64,000 nucleotides of DNA from Myxococcota bacterium (GTDB taxonomy: Bacteria > Myxococcota > B64-G9): positions 1 through 64,000 of the forward strand of contig JAKLGA010000021.1 of NCBI GenBank assembly GCA_022710975.1, given 5' to 3'. Below, in pieces: positions 18,175-27,662 of the stretch (position 1 is its first letter; every line of letters begins with the position of its first letter). The position numbers and the translations under genes are program-made. The notes beneath the pieces are model-generated. The model ran no database searches, was not told the DNA's origin, and worked only from the letters and a program-made list of their open reading frames with translations.

Positions 18175-18816
18175 ATGGTGCGCCTGTTCTCCTCCATGCT
18201 CCTGGCCCTGCTGGCGATCCTCTGCCTGCCCCGGCAGACGGAGGCGAGTGGGTGCCTGGGCCCGACTTGCTGCCTCGGCGACCTCGTGACCCCTTGGTCC
18301 TCGACCGCCCTGGCCGAAGTGGTTGAGTTCTCGTTTGAGCGCGTGCGGGTACGTGTGCTGAGCGACGTGGCCTACTGCCAGGGCCCGGTCGAGTGCCCGG
18401 TGGCGGACTTCCCGACCGAGCTCCTGTGGTGCCCGTACCCGGGCTGCACGCGCTACCAGCACCCTTACGAATTCTGTATCGAGCCGATCGACGTCGGCGA
18501 TCGGATCATGTGGGTCGTGGACCTCATGACTGGCTGCATCCAGGCTGCGATCCCCATGGACGGTGAGGAGGTGGAGTGCTCCCCCTCCCACGTCCCCGTC
18601 GACTTCGCCATGGCCCACGTCCTGCGCCCCTTCGCGGAGTGCCACTACTACTACCAGATGGCCGGCTGGAAGAGTGGGGAGTGTGACGAGGATACCGAAG
18701 GCAACGACCTGGACTGCGCCGACGCCGTGGCGGGGCAGGGGAGCGGAACCGGGCTGGTGCTGGTGATCGGGCTCATCTTGCTTACCTGCCGGAGGCGCCC
18801 CCCCCGCCGCAGGTGA
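18175..18816 (+). CDS. Small cysteine-rich exported protein with C-terminal membrane/Arg tail (paralogue 1)
   Basis: A 213-residue protein of unknown function, clearly paralogous to the gene at 49314-49937. It has a signal peptide (MVRLFSSMLLALLAIL..., cleavage near TEAS), a cysteine-rich body with the shared block YCQGPVECPVADFPTELLW, then DLMTGC, PMDGEEVEC and PVDFAMAH, and ends in a Cys, a hydrophobic segment GLVLVIGLILL and an Arg cluster. That tail resembles a MYXO-CTERM-type sorting signal. The start is uncertain: ATG 18175 lies in a duplicated GCGATGGT stretch about 17 nt from the best AGGAGAAGG site. Slightly lower GC than its neighbours. Role not inferred. Confidence 0.75.
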   Translation: MVRLFSSMLLALLAILCLPRQTEASGCLGPTCCLGDLVTPWSSTALAEVVEFSFERVRVRVLSDVAYCQGPVECPVADFPTELLWCPYPGCTRYQHPYEFCIEPIDVGDRIMWVVDLMTGCIQAAIPMDGEEVECSPSHVPVDFAMAHVLRPFAECHYYYQMAGWKSGECDEDTEGNDLDCADAVAGQGSGTGLVLVIGLILLTCRRRPPRRR

Positions 18817-18965
18817 CTCCCCTCTGGCAGGTGCCACCAGGCCGCGGGCGAGGTCCTTTGTGACTGGTTCCTGGTTCCCGGCCCTCCCCCTGAGGAATGC
18901 CCTGAGTGGAAGCACACAGAAGATCTGCAAACACCATCTGATCCCTTGGTGCCACGCTCACGGGC

Positions 18966-18995
18966 GGTCTGGTACCGGTGCCGGCCGGTCTGGTA
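18966..18995 (+). repeat. Direct repeat GGTCTGGTA upstream of GH5-like gene
   Basis: GGTCTGGTA occurs at 18966-18974 and 18987-18995, spaced 21 bp start to start (two helical turns), 29 bp before the ATG at 19024. This could be a regulator site or part of the promoter; the second copy overlaps a GGTATCCT -10-like element. Confidence 0.35.
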
Positions 18996-19023
18996 TCCTG
19001 AGGCGCCAACCCAGGAGGCAGCG

Positions 19024-20652
19024 ATGGGGAAGCTCAGATTCGTGGCGGGCTGGGTCGTCTGCTTCGGCCTGGCGCTCGGCGCGTGCGACCAGGGCGCCAT
19101 CGAGTCCGTGAGCGTGACCCTCTCCCCGGAGACCGTCACCCTGGCGCCTGGCGCCACCCAGGCCTTCACCGCCGAGGTCCTGGGCAGCGACGACCAGCGT
19201 GTGCTCTTCTCCGTGGAGGAGGCGGGCGGCGGGAGCGTGGACGGGAGCGGACGGTACACGGCCCCGGCGGACGAAGGCGTCTACCACGTGGTGGTGACCA
19301 GCGTCGCCGACGCCACCAAGTCCGACACGGCCACCGTCACCATCACGGCCAACCCCGAGGTCACTGTGACCGTGCTGCCAGCCTCCGTGACCCTCCAGGT
19401 CAGTGAGACCCAGCAGTTCAGCGCCACGGTCACGGGCGACGCCAACACGGCGGTCACCTGGAGCGTGGACGAGGCCAACGGCTGCGGCAGCGTGGACAAC
19501 CTCGGGCTCTACACCGCCCCGGCCGATCCGGCCACCTGCCACGTGACCGCCACCAGCCAGGCCGACCCCACCAGGTCCGACACGGCCAGCGTGAGCGTGG
19601 TCCCGGCCGGCACCTGCACCGACGACTGCCCGGTGGCCGACGGGGTGCTGTACGGCTGCGAGCGCCGGTTCGTGTACGGGGTCAACTGGGCCTGGAAGAA
19701 CTGGTGCGGCGACTTCGGCGGCGTGTCCGCCTGGGGCTTCCAGGGGGTGGCCGCGGACCGCGAGGCCTTCTCGGCCGACATGGCCGCCATGAAGGCCGCC
19801 GGGGTGGACGTGATCCGCTGGTGGATGTTCCCGCGCTTCCTGACCGAGAGCATCGCCTGGGACGCCGACGACACCCCCAGCGGCATCGGCGGCACCCTGG
19901 TGGCAGACATCCAGGCCGCGCTCGAGCTGGCCGAGGAGCACGATCTCTACCTGATGCTCACGCTCTTCTCCTTCGACAGCTTCTACTCCACGGCCGACGA
20001 GGCCGGCATCCGCTCGCGCAGCATCCAGCCCATGGTGCTCGACCCGCTGAAGCGGCAGAGGCTGCTCGACAACCTGGTGCGCCCGGTGGCCGAGGCGGTC
20101 GAGGCCAGCCCCCACAAGCAGCGCATGCTGTCCTGGGACATGATCAACGAGCCCGAGTGGGCCATCTCCGGGCCCAACCCGAACGGCGGCGAGGACTTCA
20201 GCCCCAACGGCCAGTGCGATACGGTCAGCCACGCCGAGATGGAGACCTTCCTGGACGAGCTGGCGGCCACCCTCAGGACCTACAATCCAGGCGCCCTGCT
20301 GACCGTGGGCAACGCCGCCATCAAGTGGGGCACGGCCTGGCTGTACGTGGACCAGGACTTCTACTCGCTGCACTACTACGACTGGGTGTACGAGTGGTTC
20401 CCCTACGACACGGTCACGCCCGAGTCCATCGGCATGACCGACAAGCCCGTGGTGCTGGGCGAGTACCCCATCCAGGGCCTGAGCGCGGTGGGCGGCAACC
20501 CGGCCCGCAGCGCGGCCGAGCTGTCCGCGGACCTGTGGGCCCTGGGCTGGGCCGGCACCCTGGCCTGGGCCTACAACGACCCGTCCTTCCCCTGGAACGA
20601 TCAGACACTGGGGACCTTCGCCGACGCCCACCCCTGCGAGACGGCCTACTGA
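19024..20652 (+). CDS. GH5-like glycosidase lipoprotein with two Ig-like (BIG2) domains
   Basis: A 542-residue lipoprotein (lipobox LGAC, Cys21). Two bacterial Ig-like BIG2 domains follow (about 26-105 and 107-192), each with a SVTLSP...-type start and a D..KSDTATV-like end. Then comes a TIM-barrel domain of the GH5 cellulase type beginning RRFVYGVNWAWKNW. The acid/base Glu is E376 in WDMINEPEW and the nucleophile is E480 in VVLGEYPIQG, about 104 residues later, as expected. It probably cleaves a beta-linked glucan or mannan outside the cell. The ATG at 19024 follows AGGAGG. It is convergent with the operon at 20657, with a 4-nt gap. Confidence 0.88.
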   Translation: MGKLRFVAGWVVCFGLALGACDQGAIESVSVTLSPETVTLAPGATQAFTAEVLGSDDQRVLFSVEEAGGGSVDGSGRYTAPADEGVYHVVVTSVADATKSDTATVTITANPEVTVTVLPASVTLQVSETQQFSATVTGDANTAVTWSVDEANGCGSVDNLGLYTAPADPATCHVTATSQADPTRSDTASVSVVPAGTCTDDCPVADGVLYGCERRFVYGVNWAWKNWCGDFGGVSAWGFQGVAADREAFSADMAAMKAAGVDVIRWWMFPRFLTESIAWDADDTPSGIGGTLVADIQAALELAEEHDLYLMLTLFSFDSFYSTADEAGIRSRSIQPMVLDPLKRQRLLDNLVRPVAEAVEASPHKQRMLSWDMINEPEWAISGPNPNGGEDFSPNGQCDTVSHAEMETFLDELAATLRTYNPGALLTVGNAAIKWGTAWLYVDQDFYSLHYYDWVYEWFPYDTVTPESIGMTDKPVVLGEYPIQGLSAVGGNPARSAAELSADLWALGWAGTLAWAYNDPSFPWNDQTLGTFADAHPCETAY

Positions 20653-20656
20653 GTCA

Positions 20657-22231
20657 TCACGCCACCGGCGGCGGCTCCCCGTCCATGACCGCGCGCAGCC
20701 TCTCGTAGGCCTCCGGGTGATCCGGTTGCAGCACGAGCAGGCTCGCGTTGACCGCCGCCCGCACGGCCATGAGCACGCCCCCGCCCAGCTCGGCCCAGTG
20801 GCCCGCCTGCAGCAGGCCCTTGACCGGCGTGCGGTAGCGCGCCAGGCCGGCCTTGATGTTGTGGGTGGTGGGCCGGTAGCCCATGATGCTGCCGCCCCGG
20901 TTGCCGGTGTAGCGCCAGAAGGTGACCGGGGTGGCGATCTCCAGGACCTCGAGCCTCTCCCGCAGCCCGGGCACGAGCTGGCGCTCGACCCGCTCGAGCA
21001 GCTTCTCGGCGAAGGCCGCCTTGCAGGCCCGGTAGTCGGCCCCGCGGGTGAGCTCCGGGCCGGTCCCCCAGCGCCCTTGCTGCTCCAGGTAGGCCGGGCA
21101 CTGGATGGTGAGGGTCGACTTGCCCGGCGGCGCGAGCCCGGGATCGCGGGCCGAGGGCGCCAGCACGAGCAGCGCGGTGGTGTCCGGATCCCCGCTGTTG
21201 TGCGCCGCGCGCGGGAGATCGTCGCGGGTGAGCCGGACCATCTCCTCGCCCAGGCCGAGCTCCGCGGGCGAGCAGGACAGGCCGCAGTAGAGCATCACGC
21301 ACGAGTAGTTGAGCTCGGCCTCGGAGAGTTTCCGCCGGTGCCTGGCCGGAACGACCTCCGGGGGCAGCAGGCGCGCGTACACGCTCTCGGCGTCGCAGGC
21401 GGCCACCACCCAGCGCGCGCGCAGCTCCTCGCCGCCCGCGAGCCGGACCCCGGCGGCCCGTCCTCCCTCGACCAGGATGCGCTCCGCGCCCTGGCCCAGC
21501 CGCACCTCGGCCCCGCGCGCCCGCAGGCGCTCGAGCAGCCAGGCCACCCAGGCCTGGCTGCCGCCTCGCGGGGCGGCGAAGTAGTCGTGGGTGTAGCCCC
21601 AGGCGAGGGGAAACATGACCGAGGCGAGCTGCTCCTCGGCGCAGAAGATCCGCTCCAGCTCCCGGCCCTTGAAGTAGCGCGCCAGGCCGGGCTCGAGGGC
21701 CGAGCGCAGGAACCGTCGCAGCGGCCAGTACCAGCGCAGCATGGTGAGCCCGTAGCCGGCCTTGGTCCACAGCCCCATGGTCTCGGCGGCCCGCAGCCTG
21801 GTGCTGAACGCGCCGAGCTGCTCCCCCAGGTGGCGGCTGTCGGCGAACAGGCGCCGCACGCCCTCGGCCTCGGCCGGGAAGTCCGCGCTCAAGCGGTCGC
21901 GCAGCAGGTCGGGCTGGCCGGTCAGCAAGTAGTCGTAGGACTCCCCGCGGAAGCGCCAGGCGCGTTCGAGCGGCCGGCAGGCGGGCCAGCCCGGGCCGAG
22001 GTGATCGAGCAGGCGGCGCAGCAGCCCGCCCTCGCCCAGCCCGCTCAGCCAGTGCACGGCGGTGTCGAAGGTGAAGCCCTGGCGGGAGAAGCCCTGCAGG
22101 TAGCCGCCGGCCCGGGGCTGGCGCTCGATCAGGGCGACCCGCTGGCCGGCCTCGGCCAGCAGGGCCGCCGCCGTCAGGCCGGAGATCCCGGCCCCGATGA
22201 CCACCACGTCGTGTTGGGAGCCCGCCGCCAC
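20657..22231 (-). CDS. Phytoene desaturase/retinol saturase-family FAD oxidoreductase
   Basis: A 524-residue flavoprotein of the CrtI/CrtISO/RetSat family. The N-terminal dinucleotide-binding motif VVVIGAGISGLTAAALL is at about 7-23, followed by the family signature RAGGYLQGFSRQGFTFDTAVHW. The C-terminus has the second FAD motif GLLQAGHWAELGGGVLMAVRAA. Relatives add or remove hydrogens, or isomerise double bonds, on polyprenoids such as phytoene, lycopene or retinol. It is the last gene of the eight-gene acyl-CoA operon, 20 nt after the BKACE stop. No ATG fits; the GTG at 22231 lies just before the Rossmann motif behind a GAGGCAGG-like site. The substrate is unknown; context suggests an isoprenoid or unsaturated acyl chain. 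Confidence 0.85.
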   Translation of the reverse strand: MAAGSQHDVVVIGAGISGLTAAALLAEAGQRVALIERQPRAGGYLQGFSRQGFTFDTAVHWLSGLGEGGLLRRLLDHLGPGWPACRPLERAWRFRGESYDYLLTGQPDLLRDRLSADFPAEAEGVRRLFADSRHLGEQLGAFSTRLRAAETMGLWTKAGYGLTMLRWYWPLRRFLRSALEPGLARYFKGRELERIFCAEEQLASVMFPLAWGYTHDYFAAPRGGSQAWVAWLLERLRARGAEVRLGQGAERILVEGGRAAGVRLAGGEELRARWVVAACDAESVYARLLPPEVVPARHRRKLSEAELNYSCVMLYCGLSCSPAELGLGEEMVRLTRDDLPRAAHNSGDPDTTALLVLAPSARDPGLAPPGKSTLTIQCPAYLEQQGRWGTGPELTRGADYRACKAAFAEKLLERVERQLVPGLRERLEVLEIATPVTFWRYTGNRGGSIMGYRPTTHNIKAGLARYRTPVKGLLQAGHWAELGGGVLMAVRAAVNASLLVLQPDHPEAYERLRAVMDGEPPPVA

Positions 22232-22251
22232 GCGCGCCTGCCTCGGGGCCG

Positions 22252-23139
<888 letters not shown>

Positions 23140-23154
23140 CGGGGGCTCCCTCGC

Positions 23155-23931
23155 TCAGCGGTTCTTCCACGCGGGCGCGCGCTTCTCCAGGAAGGCCGAG
23201 ATGCCCTCCAGGGCGTCCTCGGAGCTCAGCACCTCGGCCAGCCCCTGGGCCAGCGCTGGCAGGGCCGCCTCCAGCGGAAGGCCGCGCGTGGCGGCCAGGG
23301 CCCGGCGCCCGAGGCGGATGGCCGTGGGGCTGACCGCCAGCACCCTGGCCACCAGCGCATCCACGGCCGCGTCCAGCTCGGCGCGCGGCACCACCCGGTT
23401 GAGCAGCCCGGAGGCCAGCGCCGCCTGCGCGTCGAGCCGCTCCCCGGTGAAGAACAGCTCGGCCGCGCGCTTGGGCCCGGCGTGGCGCTCGAGGAGCGGG
23501 GCGATCATCATGGGGAACAGCCCGCTCTTGACCTCCGGGGTGCCCAGCTTCACGTCGTCGGCGGCCACCGCCAGGTCGCAGGCCAGCAGCAGCCCGAGCC
23601 CGCCGCCCACGGCGTGACCGTTGACCCGGGCGATGACCGGGGTGCCCAGGCCGTCCAGCGTGCGCATCAGCTCGGAGAAGGCGCGGGTCACCGCCTCGAC
23701 CCCGCCGGTGAGATCGCCCGCCAGGTCGCCCCCCGCGCAGAAGGCCGCCTGGCCGGAGCCGGTCAGCACCACCACCCGCACCTCGGGGTCGGCGTCGGCC
23801 GCCCGCAGGGCCTGGGTGAGCGCCTCGACCAGCTCGCGCGACAGCGCGTTGCGCCGCTCGGGCCGGTGGAGCGTGAGATCCAGGCGGTGCCCGTCCCGCC
23901 GGGAGAGCAACACCGCGTCGGCCTCGCTCAT
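23155..23931 (-). CDS. Enoyl-CoA hydratase/isomerase (crotonase) family protein
   Basis: A 258-residue crotonase. The oxyanion-hole segments are AFCAGGDL (64-70) and NGHAVGGGLGL (104-114). At the position of the first catalytic Glu of rat hydratase (E144) this protein has Gly113, while the second Glu (E164) is kept as E133 in GTPEV, 20 residues later. A single remaining Glu is typical of enoyl-CoA isomerases and of some atypical hydratases, so hydratase activity should not be assumed. In a leucine-like pathway it would hydrate a glutaconyl-CoA intermediate. Its ATG overlaps the biotin carrier stop (ATGA), indicating translational coupling. Confidence 0.9.
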   Translation of the reverse strand: MSEADAVLLSRRDGHRLDLTLHRPERRNALSRELVEALTQALRAADADPEVRVVVLTGSGQAAFCAGGDLAGDLTGGVEAVTRAFSELMRTLDGLGTPVIARVNGHAVGGGLGLLLACDLAVAADDVKLGTPEVKSGLFPMMIAPLLERHAGPKRAAELFFTGERLDAQAALASGLLNRVVPRAELDAAVDALVARVLAVSPTAIRLGRRALAATRGLPLEAALPALAQGLAEVLSSEDALEGISAFLEKRAPAWKNR

Positions 23932-24497
23932 GACTTGGCTCCTCCCGCCTCGTCCGCCGAGCCCTGGGGATCGGCGTCGATGCGCACCAGCACGTCGCCC
24001 GGGCTGACCTTGTCGCCGACCTTGACCCGCACCTCGGCCACCACGCCGTCGCGCGGGGCGGCCAGGGTGGCCTCCATCTTCATGGCCGAGACCACCACCG
24101 CCGGCTCGCCGGCCTTCACCCGCTGGCCGACCACCACCCGGACGGCCACCACCACGGCCGGCATGGGCGGGGTCACCTCGCGCGGTGGCTCCCGGCCGGC
24201 GCCGCCCCCGCGGCGCGCGCGCCCGGGCTCCACCCGGAGCGAGGCGCCCAGGCCGGCCACCAGCCGCGCCCGGCCGTCCTCGGCCACGAGCAGCCGGTGG
24301 GTGCGGCCGTCCAGCTCGAGCGCCAGCTCGAGCACCTGATCTCTGGGGCCGAGCAGGCGGTAGCGGCAGGCCAGGCGCGCCCCGCTGATCGCGGCCACGA
24401 ACGTGCCGGGCGTGTCGGGCGTGGCCCGCGCGTGCTCCAGGACCTCGAGCTCGAGATCCTCGTCCGCCACGCGCACGTGGAACGTCCTGCTCGCCAC
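23928..24497 (-). CDS. BT-BCCP subunit of acyl-CoA carboxylase (biotin carrier)
   Basis: A 189-residue protein with an N-terminal beta-rich region like the BT (BC-CT interaction) domain of MCC/PCC alpha subunits (about 1-95), a Pro/Arg linker, and a biotinyl domain (about 115-180) with the biotinylated lysine in SAMKMEA. It carries carboxybiotin between the biotin carboxylase and the carboxyltransferase encoded upstream. In most methylcrotonyl-CoA carboxylases this part is fused to the biotin carboxylase; here it is a separate cistron. The GTG start at 24497 lies one nucleotide after the upstream TGA with GGAGGG in front, so translation is probably coupled. Confidence 0.88.
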   Translation of the reverse strand: MASRTFHVRVADEDLELEVLEHARATPDTPGTFVAAISGARLACRYRLLGPRDQVLELALELDGRTHRLLVAEDGRARLVAGLGASLRVEPGRARRGGGAGREPPREVTPPMPAVVVAVRVVVGQRVKAGEPAVVVSAMKMEATLAAPRDGVVAEVRVKVGDKVSPGDVLVRIDADPQGSADEAGGAKS

Positions 24498-24498
24498 G

Positions 24499-26001
24499 TC
24501 AGCCCTCCATCCGCCAGCGCCCGAGCGTGTGCCAGGGGCTCGCGTCGGCGGCCGCGGGCGCGCCGGCGGCCGCCTCGCGCGCGCGGCCCGCGTGGCCGCT
24601 GAGCTCGGCCGCCAGCCAGCCGAGCAGCAGCGCCTGCCTGCGCCCGGGATCGGGGTGCCAGTCTGCGAAGTGGCGCGCCAGGAAGCCGGTCGAGGTGTCG
24701 CCGGCCCGGAAGGGCTCCGAGCCGACCACGTCCAGCAGCAGCTCGAGCGGGGTGGCGACCCCGAGCACCGCCGTCTCGGCCAGGGCCCGCTGCATGCGAG
24801 CGATGGCCGCCGGCCGATCCTCGGCCTGGCAGATGAGCTTGGCCAGGATGGGGTCGTAGTGCACCGGCACCTCGCTGCCCGCCTCCACCCCGCAGTCGAA
24901 GCGCACGCCGGGGCCGGTGGGAGAGCGCAGCCCGGCGATGCGGCCTGGGCTCGGCAGGAAGCCGTGCTCCGCGTCCTCGGCGTACAGGCGGCACTCCAGC
25001 GCGTGCCCGCGCCGGGTGAGGTCGGCCTGGCTGAGCCCGAGCGGCTCACCCGCGGCCAGCCTGAGCTGGGCCCGCACGAGATCCAGCCCGCAGATGGCCT
25101 CGGTGATCGGGTGCTCGACCTGCAGGCGCGCGTTGACCTCCATGAAGTAGAAGCGGCCGTCACGGTCGAGCAGGAACTCGACCGTGCCGGCGTTCTGGTA
25201 GCCGGCCGCCCGGGCCACCTGGACGGCCGCGGCGCACAGGCGCTCACGCAGGGCCTCGTCCACGCCTGGCGAGGGGGCCTCCTCGATGATCTTCTGGTGG
25301 CGGCGCTGGATGGAGCACTCGCGCTCGAAGAGGTGCACCACCTGGCCGTGCTGGTCGGCCAGGATCTGGACCTCGACGTGGCGCGGATCGAGCAGGCACT
25401 TCTCGAGGTACAGGCGCTCGTCGCCGAAGGCGCCGCGGGCCTCCGAGGCCGCGCGCGCGAGCGCCTCGGGCAGCTCCTCCGCCCGCTCCACCCGGCGCAT
25501 GCCCTTGCCGCCGCCGCCGGCGGCCGCCTTGAGCATGATCGGGAAGCCGAGCCGCTCGGCCTGGGCCACGAGCGCGCCCGCGTCGCCGGTCGGCTCGAGC
25601 AGCCCCGGGGTGATCGGCACGCCCGCCGCCTGGGCCAGCCGGCGCGCCTGGAGCTTGTCGCCCACCGCCCGCAGCACGCGGGCCGGCGGGCCGATGAAGG
25701 CGAGCCCGGCCGCCGCGCACGCCTCGGCGAAGTCGCCGTTCTCGGACAGGAAGCCGTAGCCCGGGTGGATGGCCTGGGCCCCGGTGGCCCGCGCGGCCTC
25801 GAGCAGCCGCGCCATGTTCAGGTACGACTCGGCCGGCGCGTCGCCCGGCAGGGCCACCCGCTCGTCGGCGTACAGCGCGTGCGGGGCGCGCGCGTCCACG
25901 GGCGAGTGGACCGCCACCGTGCGCACGCCCAGCTCGCGGCAAGTGCGCGCGATGCGCAGCGCGATCTCCCCGCGGTTGGCGATCAGGATGCGCTCGAACA
26001 C
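24499..26001 (-). CDS. Biotin carboxylase subunit of acyl-CoA carboxylase
   Basis: A 500-residue ATP-grasp biotin carboxylase, which uses ATP and bicarbonate to carboxylate the biotin on the downstream carrier protein. It shows the family start MFERILIANRGEIALRI, IHPGYGFLSEN, the glycine-rich ATP loop AAGGGGKGMR, FERECSIQRRHQK and the signature FYFMEVNARLQVEHPITE. The C-terminal extension ends SPWHTLGRWRMEG, matching the PW..LdGWRlN motif at which MCC/PCC alpha chains pass into their BT domain; here the chain stops. Start is GTG with GGGAGG five nt upstream. It lies 12 nt downstream of the carboxyltransferase gene. Confidence 0.93.
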   Translation of the reverse strand: MFERILIANRGEIALRIARTCRELGVRTVAVHSPVDARAPHALYADERVALPGDAPAESYLNMARLLEAARATGAQAIHPGYGFLSENGDFAEACAAAGLAFIGPPARVLRAVGDKLQARRLAQAAGVPITPGLLEPTGDAGALVAQAERLGFPIMLKAAAGGGGKGMRRVERAEELPEALARAASEARGAFGDERLYLEKCLLDPRHVEVQILADQHGQVVHLFERECSIQRRHQKIIEEAPSPGVDEALRERLCAAAVQVARAAGYQNAGTVEFLLDRDGRFYFMEVNARLQVEHPITEAICGLDLVRAQLRLAAGEPLGLSQADLTRRGHALECRLYAEDAEHGFLPSPGRIAGLRSPTGPGVRFDCGVEAGSEVPVHYDPILAKLICQAEDRPAAIARMQRALAETAVLGVATPLELLLDVVGSEPFRAGDTSTGFLARHFADWHPDPGRRQALLLGWLAAELSGHAGRAREAAAGAPAAADASPWHTLGRWRMEG

Positions 26002-26013
26002 AGGGCCTCCCTC

Positions 26014-27630
26014 TCACATGCGGAAGACGCCGTAGCCCCAGGGCGCCGAGCGCAGCGGCGCGTTCAGCGCGGCCGACAGCCCGAGCGCCAGCACGTCCCG
26101 GGTGCGGGCCGGGTCGAGGATGCCGTCGTCCCACAGGTTGGCGGTCGAGTGGTAGGCCGAGCCCTCGCGGCGGGCCGCCTCCTGGATCGGCTCCTGGATG
26201 GCGGCCACCTCCTCGGGCGTCATGGGCGGCAGCCCCTCGCGGGCCTGCTGCTCGTTCTTCACCGAGACCAGCACCGAGGCGGCCTGATCCGGGCCCATCA
26301 CCCCGATGCGCGCGTTCGGCCACATCCACAGGAAGCGCGGCGAGTAGGCCCGTCCGCACATGCCGTAGTTGCCCGCGCCGAAGGAGGCCCCCACGATGAC
26401 CGTCAGCTTGGGCACCCCGGCGGTGGCCACCGCGTTGACCATCTTGTGCCCGTCCTTGGTGATCCCGCCCCGCTCGTACTCGCGCCCGATGATGTAGCCG
26501 TTGATGTTCTGCAGGAAGACCAGCGGCACCCCGTCGCGATCGCACAGCTGGATGAACTGGGCGGCCTTGAGGGAGCTCTCGGAGAACAGTACCCCGTTGT
26601 TGCCCAGCAGCCCCACCTGCATGCCGTGCAGGTACCCCCAGCCGCATACCAGGGTGGGCCCGTAGTCGCGCTTGAACTCGTGGAACTGGCTGCCGTCCAG
26701 CAGGCGCGCCAGCAGCTCGCGCACGTCGTAGGGCGTGGACAGGGCGCGCGGCACCAGCCCGTAGATCTCGTCGGCCGGGTAGAGCGGCGGGGCGGGCGGC
26801 CGGGTGGGGATGCGCGCCCGCTCGACCGGCGGCAGCAGCGCCACCAGGTCGCGGGCGATGGCCAGCGCGTGGGCGTCGTCCTCGGCGTAGTAGTCGCTCA
26901 CCCCGGACTCCGCGCAGTGCAGCCGCGCGCCGCCCAGCTCCTCGGCGGTGACCTCCTCGCCCGTGGCCGCGCGCACCAGCGGCGGGCCGCCCAGGAAGAT
27001 GGCCCCGGTGCCGGCCACGTGGATGGCGTGATCGCTCATGGCCGGCATGTAGGCCGCCCCGGCCGTGCACAGCCCCATGACGCAGGTGATCTGCGGCACG
27101 CCCAGCTTGGAGAGCTGGGCCTGGTTGTAGAACACCCGCCCGCCGTCGTCGAGGTCCGGGAACAGCTCGCTCTGCAGCGGCAGGAAGGCCCCGCCCGAGT
27201 CTACCAGGTTGAGCATGGGCAGGCGGTTCTCGAGCGCGATCGCCTGGCAGCGCAGGGTCTTCTTGACCCCCAGCGGGTAGATGGTGCCGCCCTTGATGCG
27301 CGCGTCGTTGGCCAGCACCAGCACCTCGCGCCCGGACACCCGGCCGATGCCGGCCAGGCTGCCCGCCCCGTGCACCCGGCCGTCGTACATGTCCTTGGCG
27401 GCCAGCGGGGCGACCTCCAGGAAGGGCGCGTCCGGGTCGAGCAGCGCCTCCAGGCGCTCCTCGACCGTCAGCTTGCCCTGCTCCTTGTGGCGCGCCTGGG
27501 CCTTGGGGCTGCGGTCGGTGTGCGCCCGCTCGAGCTCGGCCCTGAGGTCCGCCACCAGGGCCAGCATGGCGGCCCGGTTGGCCTGGTACTCGGCCGAGCG
27601 GGTGTCGATGCGCGTCTCCAGCACGTCCAT
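26014..27630 (-). CDS. Carboxyltransferase (beta) subunit, methylcrotonyl/geranyl-CoA carboxylase type
   Basis: A 538-residue acyl-CoA carboxyltransferase with two crotonase-like halves. Features of the MCC-beta group: the start IDTRSAEYQANRAAM, LLDPDAPFLE, GIGRVSGREVLVLANDA, VDSGGAFLPLQSE, the SDYYAEDDAHALAIAR segment, LLGNNGVLFSESSLKAAQFI, FLQNINGYIIGREYE and SFGAGNYGMCGRAY. It transfers the carboxyl group to the gamma carbon of an unsaturated branched acyl-CoA: 3-methylcrotonyl-CoA in leucine breakdown, or geranyl-CoA in acyclic terpene breakdown. Motifs visible by eye do not separate these. The ATG at 27630 follows GGAGGAA. Confidence 0.92.
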   Translation of the reverse strand: MDVLETRIDTRSAEYQANRAAMLALVADLRAELERAHTDRSPKAQARHKEQGKLTVEERLEALLDPDAPFLEVAPLAAKDMYDGRVHGAGSLAGIGRVSGREVLVLANDARIKGGTIYPLGVKKTLRCQAIALENRLPMLNLVDSGGAFLPLQSELFPDLDDGGRVFYNQAQLSKLGVPQITCVMGLCTAGAAYMPAMSDHAIHVAGTGAIFLGGPPLVRAATGEEVTAEELGGARLHCAESGVSDYYAEDDAHALAIARDLVALLPPVERARIPTRPPAPPLYPADEIYGLVPRALSTPYDVRELLARLLDGSQFHEFKRDYGPTLVCGWGYLHGMQVGLLGNNGVLFSESSLKAAQFIQLCDRDGVPLVFLQNINGYIIGREYERGGITKDGHKMVNAVATAGVPKLTVIVGASFGAGNYGMCGRAYSPRFLWMWPNARIGVMGPDQAASVLVSVKNEQQAREGLPPMTPEEVAAIQEPIQEAARREGSAYHSTANLWDDGILDPARTRDVLALGLSAALNAPLRSAPWGYGVFRM

Positions 27631-27662
27631 GGGCGGTTCCTCCGCGTCCCGTCCGGCCCGGC

